This document shows positions 16,372 to 24,151 of a DNA stretch of 64,000 nt, piece after piece. A model generated the notes under the pieces. The model made no database searches and was not told the origin of the DNA. It worked only from the letters and a program-made list of their open reading frames with translations. The stretch lies in contig CAJMSE010000003.1 of assembly GCA_905216025.1 (NCBI GenBank), positions 62,001-126,000 on the forward strand, written 5' to 3'. The translations under genes were made by a program, and so were the position numbers. The stretch's first letter is position 1. Every line of letters starts with the position of its first letter. Source of the stretch: an uncultured bacterium (GTDB taxonomy: Bacteria; Bacteroidota; Bacteroidia; Bacteroidales; Bacteroidaceae).

Positions 16372-17385
16372 ATGATAAGAAAAGTATCATTCGAGAGCTA
16401 CGAGCGTCGCATCAACCAGGTGCTGGCCGCTCTGAAGGAAAACGGCATCGAGAGCATCGAGGAAGCCAACGAAATATGCGAGAAGGCCGGTGTTGATCCT
16501 TATCAGATGTGCGAAGACACACAGCGCATCTGCTTCGAGAATGCTAAATGGGCATACGTTTGCGGTGCTGCCATCGCCATCAAGAAGGGCGTGAAGAACG
16601 CTGCCGAGGCTGCCGAGGCCATCGGTATCGGTCTGCAGAGCTTCTGCATCCCCGGTTCTGTTGCCGACGACCGTAAGGTGGGACTCGGACACGGAAACCT
16701 CGCAGCCCGTCTGCTCCGCGACGAGACTGAGTGCTTCGCTTTCCTCGCAGGTCACGAGAGCTTCGCAGCCGCAGAGGGAGCCATCAAGATTGCCGAGAAG
16801 GCCAACAAGGTTCGCCAGAAGCCGCTGCGCGTCATCCTCAACGGACTGGGCAAGGACGCAGCCATGATCATCAGCCGCATCAACGGATTCACATACGTAC
16901 AGACCAAGTTCGACTACTATACGGGCGAGGTCAGCGTGGTAAAGGAAACTCCCTACTCTGACGGACCGCGCGCAAAGGTTAAGTGCTACGGCGCAGACGA
17001 TGTACGCGAAGGCGTTGCCATCCTCTGGAAGGAGAACGTAGACGTGTCCATCACGGGTAACTCTACCAACCCGACACGCTTCCAGCACCCCGTTGCCGGC
17101 ACATACAAGAAGGAGCGCGTGCTCGCCGGCAAGCCCTACTTCTCAGTTGCTTCAGGTGGCGGTACCGGCCGTACGCTCCACCCGGACAACATGGCAGCAG
17201 GACCTGCTTCATACGGAATGACCGATACTCTCGGCCGTATGCACAGCGACGCACAGTTTGCAGGCAGCTCATCAGTTCCCGCACACGTTGAGATGATGGG
17301 ATTCCTCGGCATCGGAAACAACCCGATGGTAGGCGCAACCGTTTCTATCGCCGTTGAGGTTTCGCTCGCACTGAACGGAAAATAA
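16372..17385 (+). CDS. GGGtGRT protein (family of unknown function)
   Basis: A 337-residue cytoplasmic protein named for its signature, seen here as SGGGTGRTLHPDN at residues 261-273. Other strong blocks are VGLGHGNLAARLL (103-115), VILNGLGKDAAM (154-165) and TGNSTNPTRFQHPVAGTY (228-245). The N-terminal 90 residues are helical and carry several Cys (40s, 50s, 64). Glycine-rich loops suggest nucleotide or cofactor binding, but no enzyme activity is known for the family. It is cotranscribed with the IscU-like scaffold and ends at a strong terminator. Identity as this family is firm; function is open. Confidence 0.9.
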   Translation: MIRKVSFESYERRINQVLAALKENGIESIEEANEICEKAGVDPYQMCEDTQRICFENAKWAYVCGAAIAIKKGVKNAAEAAEAIGIGLQSFCIPGSVADDRKVGLGHGNLAARLLRDETECFAFLAGHESFAAAEGAIKIAEKANKVRQKPLRVILNGLGKDAAMIISRINGFTYVQTKFDYYTGEVSVVKETPYSDGPRAKVKCYGADDVREGVAILWKENVDVSITGNSTNPTRFQHPVAGTYKKERVLAGKPYFSVASGGGTGRTLHPDNMAAGPASYGMTDTLGRMHSDAQFAGSSSVPAHVEMMGFLGIGNNPMVGATVSIAVEVSLALNGK

Positions 17386-17409
17386 TCGAAACAAAGACAG
17401 TGACTATAT

Positions 17410-17449
17410 GCCTCCTGCGATTACTATGATTGCAGGAGGCTTTTTGTTT
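17410..17449 (+). terminator. Rho-independent terminator of the GGGtGRT operon, abutting the next start codon
   Basis: GCCTCCTGC (17410-17418) pairs with GCAGGAGGC (17432-17440), followed by TTTTTGTTT. The next gene's ATG is at 17455, five nt after the T-tract. Confidence 0.85.
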
Positions 17450-17454
17450 AGCAA

Positions 17455-18690
17455 ATGAAAAGGATATATCTGCCCATCATCATACTATGCACGGCATGCT
17501 GCACCATGCAGGCCAAAGACGTCATCTACAGCCCGGAGATAAAGACCGTGCAGACCGTCGTGAACAACGACTGGCTCTCGCCGCCGGTGATGAAGCTGAA
17601 CAGCGGCGACCGCCTGACCGTCAGCTTCGACGAACTGTCGCACGAATACCGGCGCTTCACATACCACATAGACCACTGCGAGGCCGACTGGAGCATCTCG
17701 GAAGATATCTTCGAGAGCGACTTTCTCATAGGATTCAACGATAATCCCATCGAAGACTACGGCAACTCGATAAACACAACGGTGATGTACACACACTACA
17801 CGATGACACTGCCGAACGAGAAATGCAGGCTGAAGATGAGCGGCAACTACATGCTGACCGTGCTCGACGAAGACGGAGAAAAGATGTTCACATCGCGGTT
17901 CATGGTTGTCGAGCCGCTTATGACCGTCGCACTGGAAGCCTCGGCAAACACCGACATCGGGGTGAACAGAAGCCACCAGCAGGTGTCGATGAGCGTGGGA
18001 TACGGCAGCACCCAAATAACAAACCACGAGGAGCAGATATATACCGTCGTCACACAAAACGGAAGGGACGACAACGCAAAGACCAACGCAAAGCCGAACT
18101 TCATCAACGGCAAGGGACTGCAATGGCAGCACAACCGCGACCTGATATTCGAGGCCGGCAATGAATACCACAAATTCGAGGTCCTTGACGTGTCGCACCC
18201 TACCATGGGAATAGACAGGATAACCTGGGACGGGCATAACTACAACGCATATCCCTTCACCGACGAGCCACGGCCGAACTATCTGTATGACGTCGATGCC
18301 GACGGGGCGTTCTACATACGCAACAGCGACAACTTCGAGAACGACCATACGAGCGACTACGTCTTCGTGCACTACAAGCTGAAATCTCCGCGCTACGAAT
18401 CGCTGCGCCCCATAATAGACGGCCATTGGACAACGGACAGCAACAAAGCGCCGTATATCATGGAGTATGACGACACGGACAACAGCTATAACGCCACCGT
18501 AATGCAGAAGCAAGGATACTACTCTTACCAGTATCTGGCACTGAAAGACGACGGAACGACGGGAACGATGCCCACTGAAGGGAGCTTCTATCAGACGGAG
18601 AACAGATATCAGGCATACATCTACTTCAAGGGCACGGGCGAACGCACATGGCGCCTCGTAGGCTACAGGCAGATAGAATTCAAGCCGTAG
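17455..18690 (+). CDS. Type IX secretion system plug protein (DUF5103)
   Basis: A 411-residue exported protein of the DUF5103 family. In Flavobacterium the family member is the 'Plug' that seals the SprA translocon of the type IX secretion system. Residues 1-20 form a signal peptide (MKRIYLPIIILCTACCTMQA). Conserved features follow: YSPEIKTVQ, LSHEYRRFTYHIDHCEADW and a C-terminal FKGTGERTWRLVGYRQIEF. The start cannot move downstream without losing the signal peptide, yet it sits directly behind the terminator hairpin, so expression may depend on read-through or a promoter inside the hairpin. Suggests the organism has a T9SS. Confidence 0.87.
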   Translation: MKRIYLPIIILCTACCTMQAKDVIYSPEIKTVQTVVNNDWLSPPVMKLNSGDRLTVSFDELSHEYRRFTYHIDHCEADWSISEDIFESDFLIGFNDNPIEDYGNSINTTVMYTHYTMTLPNEKCRLKMSGNYMLTVLDEDGEKMFTSRFMVVEPLMTVALEASANTDIGVNRSHQQVSMSVGYGSTQITNHEEQIYTVVTQNGRDDNAKTNAKPNFINGKGLQWQHNRDLIFEAGNEYHKFEVLDVSHPTMGIDRITWDGHNYNAYPFTDEPRPNYLYDVDADGAFYIRNSDNFENDHTSDYVFVHYKLKSPRYESLRPIIDGHWTTDSNKAPYIMEYDDTDNSYNATVMQKQGYYSYQYLALKDDGTTGTMPTEGSFYQTENRYQAYIYFKGTGERTWRLVGYRQIEFKP

Positions 18691-18722
18691 ACAGAGTAAA
18701 TGAAGATTGAAATTAAAACAAT

Positions 18723-18757
18723 AAAAGGAAGTTCAGCCGCTGGCCGTACTTCCTTTT
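18723..18757 (+). terminator. Terminator after the T9SS plug gene
   Basis: AAAAGGAAGT (18723-18732) pairs perfectly with ACTTCCTTTT (18748-18757), with a 15-nt loop. A- and T-rich flanks on both sides let it work in both directions, so it may also stop the tRNA-Pro transcript. Confidence 0.7.
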
Positions 18758-18785
18758 ACCTTATATATCATTACTATCAAAACTG

Positions 18786-18859
18786 TCGGGGCGACAGGAT
18801 TCGAACCTGCGGCCGCCTGGTCCCAAACCAGGAGCGCTACCGGGCTGCGCTACACCCCG
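18786..18859 (-). tRNA. tRNA-Pro (anticodon TGG)
   Basis: A 74-nt cloverleaf on the minus strand: acceptor CGGGGTG pairs with CGCCCCG. The anticodon stem is CCTGG/CCAGG with loop TTTGGGA (anticodon TGG), and the T-arm contains GGTTCGAATCC. CCA is not fully encoded (discriminator A followed by CA). A -7 box lies at 18898-18905. Confidence 0.95.
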
Positions 18860-18897
18860 ATGCAATGGCCCGGCAAAAGCCGTTCTTTTTGCGGCTG

Positions 18898-18905
18898 CAA
18901 AGGTA
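18898..18905 (-). promoter_or_regulatory. -7 box of tRNA-Pro
   Basis: TACCTTTG on the minus strand, 38 nt before the tRNA 5' end. Confidence 0.55.
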
Positions 18906-18940
18906 GCAACTTTTGCCGAGCCATGCAAGTTTTTAATCCG

Positions 18941-20128
18941 TTATTTTATTATTCCCTGCTCCGTAAATATCTTCTTGAGAATCTGGACGCCACGCTCAAC
19001 CTGCTCTTCCGTATGCGTTGCCATCAGGGCAAAGCGCACGAGGGTATCCTGCGGGGCGCATGCGGGCGGGATGACAGGGTTGATGAACACTCCTGCATCG
19101 TATGCGAGCTTGGTGATGAGGAATGTCTTGTCGATGTCATGCACATACAGCGGGATGATGGGGCTCTCCGTCTCGCCTATCTCGAAACCTTCCTCGCGGA
19201 AACGGCGGAGCGCATAGCGCGTAACCTTCCAAAGGGCTTCGATTCTCTCCGGCTCGCTCCTGAGGATATGCAGGGCCTCCATGGCAGCCGCCGTTGCAGC
19301 GGGAGAGTTGGACGCACTGAATATATAGGTGCGGCAGGTGTGGCGCAGAAAGTTTATCGTGTCACTGTCTGAAGCGATGAATCCTCCGATACTTGCAAGC
19401 GACTTGGAGAATGTTCCCATGATGAGGTCCACCTCGTCGGTGAGTCCGAAATGGTCGCATACGCCGCGGCCTTCCTTTCCGAATACTCCGAGACCATGCG
19501 CCTCGTCAACCATTATCGAGCAGTTGTACTTATGCTTGAGCTCTACAATCTCCGGCAACTTGCACAGGTCACCCTCCATCGAGAACACTCCGTCCACCAC
19601 AATCAGCTTTACAGCCTCGTGCGGCAGTGTCTTGAGGATGTTCTCCAGGTCTTCCATGTCGTTGTGCTTGTAGTGCAGCTGCTTTGCGAACGAGAGGCGG
19701 CGGCCGTCTATGATGCTTGCGTGGTCCCTGTCGTCACAGATGATATAGTCTCCGCGGCCCACCACCATGGCGATGACTCCGGCATTAACGGAGAATCCGG
19801 TGGAGAAGCAGAGGCTGTCGTCCTTACCTTCAAACTCGGCCAGCTCCTTCTCAAGCTGCACATGCAGGTCTATCGTACCGTTCAAAAAACGGCTGCCGGC
19901 ACAGCCGGAGCCGTATTTGTCGAGAGCAGCCTTGGCTGCATCTATAACACGCTGGTCTCCCGTAAGGCCTGTATAGGCATTGGAACCGAACATCAAAACA
20001 TTATGTCCACCCATCTCGACTTCCGTGCCCTGCTTGCTCGTGATGGCGCGGAAATAAGGATATACGTCAGCCTCCATGAACTTCTGAGGCTCACGATAAT
20101 TCTTATATCTTTCTTGTAATTGTCCCAT
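18941..20128 (-). CDS. spt: Serine palmitoyltransferase-like alpha-oxoamine synthase
   Basis: PLP enzyme of the alpha-oxoamine synthase family. At 395 residues with the start MGQLQERYKNYREP it resembles the Bacteroidetes serine palmitoyltransferase, which condenses serine with an acyl-CoA to begin sphingolipid synthesis. Visible motifs: GSGCAGSRFLNGT, DDRDHASIIDG (His stacking on PLP), VDEAHGLGVFG, and GTFSKSLASIGG with the PLP lysine. Glycine C-acetyltransferase and BioF are close relatives; no biotin or threonine genes lie nearby. It is divergent from a DagK-family lipid kinase, which fits a lipid role. Promoter box at 20170-20177. Confidence 0.85.
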   Translation of the reverse strand: MGQLQERYKNYREPQKFMEADVYPYFRAITSKQGTEVEMGGHNVLMFGSNAYTGLTGDQRVIDAAKAALDKYGSGCAGSRFLNGTIDLHVQLEKELAEFEGKDDSLCFSTGFSVNAGVIAMVVGRGDYIICDDRDHASIIDGRRLSFAKQLHYKHNDMEDLENILKTLPHEAVKLIVVDGVFSMEGDLCKLPEIVELKHKYNCSIMVDEAHGLGVFGKEGRGVCDHFGLTDEVDLIMGTFSKSLASIGGFIASDSDTINFLRHTCRTYIFSASNSPAATAAAMEALHILRSEPERIEALWKVTRYALRRFREEGFEIGETESPIIPLYVHDIDKTFLITKLAYDAGVFINPVIPPACAPQDTLVRFALMATHTEEQVERGVQILKKIFTEQGIIK

Positions 20129-20169
20129 TTTAGAATTAACAGGTAATTATTTGTATTTTTTACAGGCTG

Positions 20170-20177
20170 CAAAGATA
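20170..20177 (-). promoter_or_regulatory. -7 box of spt
   Basis: TATCTTTG on the minus strand, 41 nt before the spt ATG. Confidence 0.6.
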
Positions 20178-20271
20178 CACATTTTTTATTAATCCATGTT
20201 ATCTTTTAGCAATAAATGCAACTTTTATTGTTTTTTGCGTCCCCAGTTATCAGATTTCTGAACGGATTTTG

Positions 20272-20279
20272 TATTTTTG
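20272..20279 (+). promoter_or_regulatory. -7 box of the lipid kinase gene
   Basis: TATTTTTG on the plus strand, only 7 nt before ATG 20287, so the mRNA is probably nearly leaderless. Confidence 0.6.
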
Positions 20280-20286
20280 CATCTGT

Positions 20287-21324
20287 ATGGCTAACAGAAG
20301 ACGCATTGTATTTATTTTAAATCCCATCTCCGGCTCACACAGCAAGAACGATATACCCGGCATAATAGAAGAGAAGCTGGATAAAGAGCTGTTTGACTAT
20401 GAACTGAGGCTGACCGAATATGCCGGACATGCCGCAGAGATAGCCCGTGAATGCGTGGGAGCCGGTATCGACATCGTCGTTGCCGTCGGCGGAGACGGCA
20501 CCATCAACGAGGTTGCAAGGTCGCTCGTGCATTCCGACACGGCACTGGGCATCATCCCGTGCGGCTCGGGCAACGGACTGGCCCGCCATCTGTGCATCCC
20601 CATGGATGCCAGCAAGGCTGTCGGGATTATAAACAGCTGCAAGATAGAGAGTCTCGACTACGGTGTCATCAACGACCTCCCATTCTTCTGCACCTGCGGA
20701 ATGGGATTCGACGCGTTCATAAGCCTGAAGTTTGCCGAAGCAGGGAAGCGCGGCCCCATCACCTACGTGGAGAACGTGCTCAAGGAGGGATTGAAATACG
20801 AGCCCGAGACATACGAGGTGGAAGACGAGACGGGAGCGAGGAAATATGAGGCGTTTCTCATTGCCTGCGCCAATGCCTCGCAATACGGCAACAATGCCTA
20901 CATCGCCCCGAAGGCCACAATGACCGACGGACTCATGGATGTAATCATTATGGAGCCTTTCGACGTGTTCGATGCGCCGCAGATAAGCATTGACATGTTC
21001 AACAAGACGCTTGACAAGAACTCCAAGATAAAGACTTTCAAGGCCAAGCGGATACACATACACCGGAAGGGACCGGGCGCAATACACTATGACGGCGACC
21101 CGATAATCACGGGAAGCGACATCGACGTGCACATCGAGGAGCGCGGGATAAAGATTGTCACCAACCCCGACATCACCGAAGATGCCTGCCAGCCCAACTT
21201 CTTCCTCAACGCCTTCTCCGGCCTCTATAATAATATTAATAATGTGAGAGGCGACATCGAGAAGCAGGGAAGACGCATACAGGCCATCAACAAGAACCTG
21301 CTGCGCAAGCTGACAAAGCTCTGA
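20287..21324 (+). CDS. Diacylglycerol kinase-family lipid kinase
   Basis: A 345-residue cytoplasmic or membrane-associated kinase of the DagK_cat family, which also contains sphingosine and ceramide kinases. It has FILNPISGSHSK at the N-terminus, VAVGGDGTINEVARSLV (the GGDGT nucleotide site) and IIPCGSGNGLARHL. The C-terminal beta-sandwich domain includes GPGAIHYDGDPI. ATG 20287 (MANRRRIVF) was chosen because the -7 box ends at 20279; the longer frame from 20269 would lie inside the promoter. Divergent from spt, 158 nt apart, so a sphingoid-base or ceramide substrate is plausible but unproven. Confidence 0.9.
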   Translation: MANRRRIVFILNPISGSHSKNDIPGIIEEKLDKELFDYELRLTEYAGHAAEIARECVGAGIDIVVAVGGDGTINEVARSLVHSDTALGIIPCGSGNGLARHLCIPMDASKAVGIINSCKIESLDYGVINDLPFFCTCGMGFDAFISLKFAEAGKRGPITYVENVLKEGLKYEPETYEVEDETGARKYEAFLIACANASQYGNNAYIAPKATMTDGLMDVIIMEPFDVFDAPQISIDMFNKTLDKNSKIKTFKAKRIHIHRKGPGAIHYDGDPIITGSDIDVHIEERGIKIVTNPDITEDACQPNFFLNAFSGLYNNINNVRGDIEKQGRRIQAINKNLLRKLTKL

Positions 21325-21327
21325 CGC

Positions 21328-21425
21328 CCCCTACTCCCACCCTACAAAACCCTACCCACCCCCTACAATTCCCTACAAAAAGCCCCACAACCACCCACCT
21401 CACAACCCAACAACCACCCTACCCC
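21328..21425 (+). other. Nearly G-free C/A-rich tract (rut-like; G-quadruplex motif on minus strand)
   Basis: About 98 nt with essentially one G on the plus strand and repeated CCCTAC units. In the lipid-kinase mRNA this resembles a Rho utilisation site. The minus strand carries at least six runs of three or more G with short loops, fitting a G-quadruplex motif. Confidence 0.6.
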
Positions 21426-21644
21426 ATGCAGACAATAGCAGCTGTCATCATCATAGCCGCAGCCGTGGCCTACGCCATCCGCTCCGCCTACCGCACCGTG
21501 AAATCGGCAGGCGACCCCTGCGACGGATGCGACGGATGCCGGATAAAGGAGCAGATGCTCAAGGCAAAAGCCGACAGACAGGCAGGCAAACGGCAGAAAC
21601 CGGCATGCCACACAAAAAACAAGCAGAAAAATTTGGCCGGTTGA
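21426..21644 (+). CDS. FeoB-associated Cys-rich membrane protein-like small protein
   Basis: A 72-residue protein with one N-terminal transmembrane helix (IAAVIIIAAAVAYAIRSAY) and a CDGCDGC cluster at about residues 32-38, then a Lys-rich tail with one more Cys. This layout fits the FeoB-associated Cys-rich membrane protein family. No feoA or feoB gene is in the window, so the association is by family only. It has no visible -7 box of its own in the C-rich tract upstream; it may be a read-through product of the lipid kinase transcript. Cys cluster could bind iron or another metal. Confidence 0.72.
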   Translation: MQTIAAVIIIAAAVAYAIRSAYRTVKSAGDPCDGCDGCRIKEQMLKAKADRQAGKRQKPACHTKNKQKNLAG

Positions 21645-21655
21645 AATTAAATCAT

Positions 21656-21663
21656 TACCTTTG
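21656..21663 (+). promoter_or_regulatory. -7 box of tRNA-Cys
   Basis: TACCTTTG with an upstream TTTG about 20 nt away, matching the -33/-7 spacing of Bacteroidetes promoters. It lies just after the stop of the Cys-rich peptide gene. Confidence 0.65.
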
Positions 21664-21681
21664 CAACCGCAAATAAGCAAT

Positions 21682-21755
21682 GGTACCTTGGCCGATCGGT
21701 TAGGTAACGGTCTGCAAAACCGTGTAGAGCAGTTCGACTCTGCTAGGTACCTCCA
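21682..21755 (+). tRNA. tRNA-Cys (anticodon GCA)
   Basis: A 74-nt cloverleaf with encoded CCA. Acceptor GGTACCT pairs with AGGTACC; the anticodon stem is ACGGT/ACCGT with loop CTGCAAA (anticodon GCA); the T-arm contains AGTTCGACTCT. It ends a few bases before a bidirectional terminator. Confidence 0.95.
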
Positions 21756-21761
21756 AAGAGA

Positions 21762-21791
21762 AAAGGCTGACAGAGCAATCTGTCAGCCTTT
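21762..21791 (+). terminator. Bidirectional terminator between tRNA-Cys and the YkvA gene
   Basis: GGCTGACAGA pairs with TCTGTCAGCC around a GCAA tetraloop, extended by AAA/TTT and followed by TAGTTTTATT on the plus strand. A-rich sequence on the other side lets it serve the convergent YkvA gene as well. Confidence 0.8.
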
Positions 21792-21795
21792 AGTT

Positions 21796-22182
21796 TTATT
21801 CCTTAAAGAGGTCGTCTATCTCGCTTATCTCGTCGTCGTCAAACCATTTCTCCAGCTTAGCCTTGGCCTTGGCCTTTATCTCCGGCTCCACATCCGTCCA
21901 CACTTTCTTAAGCACAAAGATGAGCACAGCGAGGTCGTCGGTCAATCCGATGATTGGTATGGCATCGGGAACGGCGTCGAGCGGACTTATCATATACCCC
22001 AAAGCACCTATTATCATGGCCTTGTCCTTGGTCGATACCTTATCGCTCTGCAGCGTATAATACAGTATGAGAGCCGCATATACCAGCTTTGCTCCCGCCC
22101 TTTTGGCTATCCGTGAGATTTTCTCAACGAAATCGTTTGCCGTGAATTTGCCGGCATAACTCATAAAATCAGGTAGTTCCAT
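21796..22182 (-). CDS. YkvA family protein (DUF1232)
   Basis: A 128-residue protein with the DUF1232 core: KAMIIGALGYMISPLDAVPD followed by IIGLTDDLAVLIFVLKKV. The family is small and membrane-associated, of unknown function. No signal peptide. It lies 19 nt after the DUF1460 gene on the same strand and could be cotranscribed with it. The acidic C-terminus (DDDEISEIDDLFKE) follows the membrane part. Confidence 0.9.
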   Translation of the reverse strand: MELPDFMSYAGKFTANDFVEKISRIAKRAGAKLVYAALILYYTLQSDKVSTKDKAMIIGALGYMISPLDAVPDAIPIIGLTDDLAVLIFVLKKVWTDVEPEIKAKAKAKLEKWFDDDEISEIDDLFKE

Positions 22183-22201
22183 AATCTTTTATTGTTTATG
22201 T

Positions 22202-23056
22202 TCATTTCTTGTTTATCCGTATAATGCGTATCCCCGTGTGGCTCGGGTGCTTGCTCAGATAGCGGTACAGCGTCATCGGCTCTTCCACTACACGCTTGTG
22301 CAGCATCGAGGCGTTGAGCAGATGGAGCCCGTCCGCCCGCCACACAGCAAACCCGAGATGTGCTATGTCGAGCCCTTTCTTGTTGCAGGTTATCGCTATT
22401 ATGTCGCCGTCCTTCACCGTGCTGCGCATCAGCCGGGTGTTCCTCACGCCCGACTTGGGTATGTATCGCCACGTCTTTCCCGTCAGCGCCTTCTCCTGGG
22501 CGGCTATCTCGGGCACGAGCCCCGGTTCGGCGACAAGCGCCTTGTATGCCTTCGGGTGCGTGCTCATGTAGTAGATGTTCAGCCGCTGCACGGCCGTGAA
22601 CGGCGGATTGGGGCGCTGCACCTCCGTGACGATACCCATCGCGGCCTTGTCTGCTATCCAGTCGCTGAAGTAATGCAGTCGGCTCGTATAGCCGTCGAGC
22701 ACCCCGCGCCGGTATCGGAGCCGCTGCAGGGCGGCCTTATAGTCGGCAAACGTGTAGCGGCGGGCATCGGCACAGAGCGTCAGCGCGGCCACCGTCTCCA
22801 CGAGCGTGGTGCAGTCGAGCTGCCTCGTGTTCACTATGAGGCTCTCCCTGTCGGCCACCTCGAGCGTGTGGGCCACGTAGGGCCGCCCGATAAACCGGCG
22901 CGCGAAAAACAGCTCCCTGCTCTCCGGCGCATCCGTCCGGCGCGCCTCGTCGAGCAGCTTCACTATGAAGATGCTGTCTTCAGCCTCATACAGACATTCC
23001 TGCGCGGACGCCCCGGTGCACAGCAGCATGCACACTGCAATCAGTATCTTTCTCAC
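22202..23056 (-). CDS. DUF1460 protein, putative exported cell-wall amidase
   Basis: A 284-residue exported protein. Residues 1-18 form a signal peptide (MRKILIAVCMLLCTGASA). The family has an NlpC/P60-like papain fold: the likely catalytic Cys is in RQLDCTTLVETVAAL and the His in DIAHLGFAVW. The segment RRGVLDGYTSRLHYFSDWI is characteristic of DUF1460. It would cleave amide bonds in peptidoglycan or related amino sugars. It is 4 nt after the DUF4421 gene, so the two are cotranscribed. Confidence 0.87.
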   Translation of the reverse strand: MRKILIAVCMLLCTGASAQECLYEAEDSIFIVKLLDEARRTDAPESRELFFARRFIGRPYVAHTLEVADRESLIVNTRQLDCTTLVETVAALTLCADARRYTFADYKAALQRLRYRRGVLDGYTSRLHYFSDWIADKAAMGIVTEVQRPNPPFTAVQRLNIYYMSTHPKAYKALVAEPGLVPEIAAQEKALTGKTWRYIPKSGVRNTRLMRSTVKDGDIIAITCNKKGLDIAHLGFAVWRADGLHLLNASMLHKRVVEEPMTLYRYLSKHPSHTGIRIIRINKK

Positions 23057-23060
23057 TATC

Positions 23061-24140
23061 TCACCTCCTGTTCTTTCTATAACGGGATTTCTTGCCGAAA
23101 TTGTATCCCATATATATATTAAGATTGCCGAAAACCTCGTTTGACGAGAAACGGGGCTTATGGTAATTGTTCGTGCGCACTATCGCACTGAAGCCCGCAT
23201 AGACGCGGGTGTTGTTGTAAACGATGCCGAAACGGCCTATGCCGTCAAGGTTGACGTTGTTGAAATCGAAGCCCGCATCGGCCTCATTCTCCATGTCTCC
23301 CTTCGAGTGCTTGTATGCCACGGCGAGGGCACCGCTGGCGCAGAAGAGCCAGTTCTTCGCGAAAACCCAGTTGTAGGCGTAGCCTGCCGACACGTTCAGG
23401 TTATAATATCTGACACCGTTGAACATCAGGCTGCTGTCTATCTCCACAGGCGCCGGGCTACAGTTCTCCGCCACAACCTGCTCCAGCTTGCCGTGGTCGA
23501 GGTCCATGCTGTTCATCGTATAGCCCACCCCGGCCATCCACGAGCCGCAGCTCAGCTTTTGGCATGTGCTCTGCGAGAATGCGGCTGGATATGAAAACCT
23601 GCGGTGATTGAATATGTAGTATAGGCTTGCGCCTGTTATGCCAACGCTTATGCCGTCGAAGGGCACGCCGTTGAGCCTGCTCACATCGACGTCGCTGCCG
23701 AGGTCTGCCGACCTTATCTTATAGTCGCTGCCTGTCCGCCGGTAGAAAAGGTCTATGCCTATCTTCGAGCTGTATATGCTGAAGTCGAGCTCACGCTTCT
23801 GCTTCGAGCCGCCGAAGGAAATATTTTTCAGGTCGAAGGTATATCCGAGGAAAAACCACCGCCAGCCCACATACGGCCCGATCTTCATCCTGACGTCCGG
23901 CGCGAAGGTCAGTTCCTGTCCCGTGTTGCTGCGTATCTGGTAGATGTCGTAGTTATACGTGGTCTGCAACATGATGGTGTAGTTGAAGTGCTGCGGCTCT
24001 ATATAGTTGGTGTCTATGGAGCTGAGTCCCCTTATCGTCTTGCGCAGCTTGCCTATCTCATGCTTCCTTCCCGCAGCCGGCACGGCCGCAAAGACGGTCA
24101 GCAGCATGGCTGTGGTCATGGCAATCAGCGTCATTCTCAT
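23061..24140 (-). CDS. DUF4421 family outer-membrane-like protein
   Basis: A 359-residue exported protein with a signal peptide (about residues 1-24). It has many alternating hydrophobic beta strands (VGWRWFFLGYTFDL, YNLNVSAGYAYNWVF, NLNIYMGYNFG), consistent with a beta-barrel outer-membrane protein, and matches the Bacteroidetes DUF4421 family. Function unknown. It lies 11 nt after the oxidoreductase gene and 4 nt before the DUF1460 gene, making a likely operon of oxidoreductase-DUF4421-DUF1460-YkvA. Confidence 0.8.
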   Translation of the reverse strand: MRMTLIAMTTAMLLTVFAAVPAAGRKHEIGKLRKTIRGLSSIDTNYIEPQHFNYTIMLQTTYNYDIYQIRSNTGQELTFAPDVRMKIGPYVGWRWFFLGYTFDLKNISFGGSKQKRELDFSIYSSKIGIDLFYRRTGSDYKIRSADLGSDVDVSRLNGVPFDGISVGITGASLYYIFNHRRFSYPAAFSQSTCQKLSCGSWMAGVGYTMNSMDLDHGKLEQVVAENCSPAPVEIDSSLMFNGVRYYNLNVSAGYAYNWVFAKNWLFCASGALAVAYKHSKGDMENEADAGFDFNNVNLDGIGRFGIVYNNTRVYAGFSAIVRTNNYHKPRFSSNEVFGNLNIYMGYNFGKKSRYRKNRR

Positions 24141-24151
24141 CGGACTGCGTA

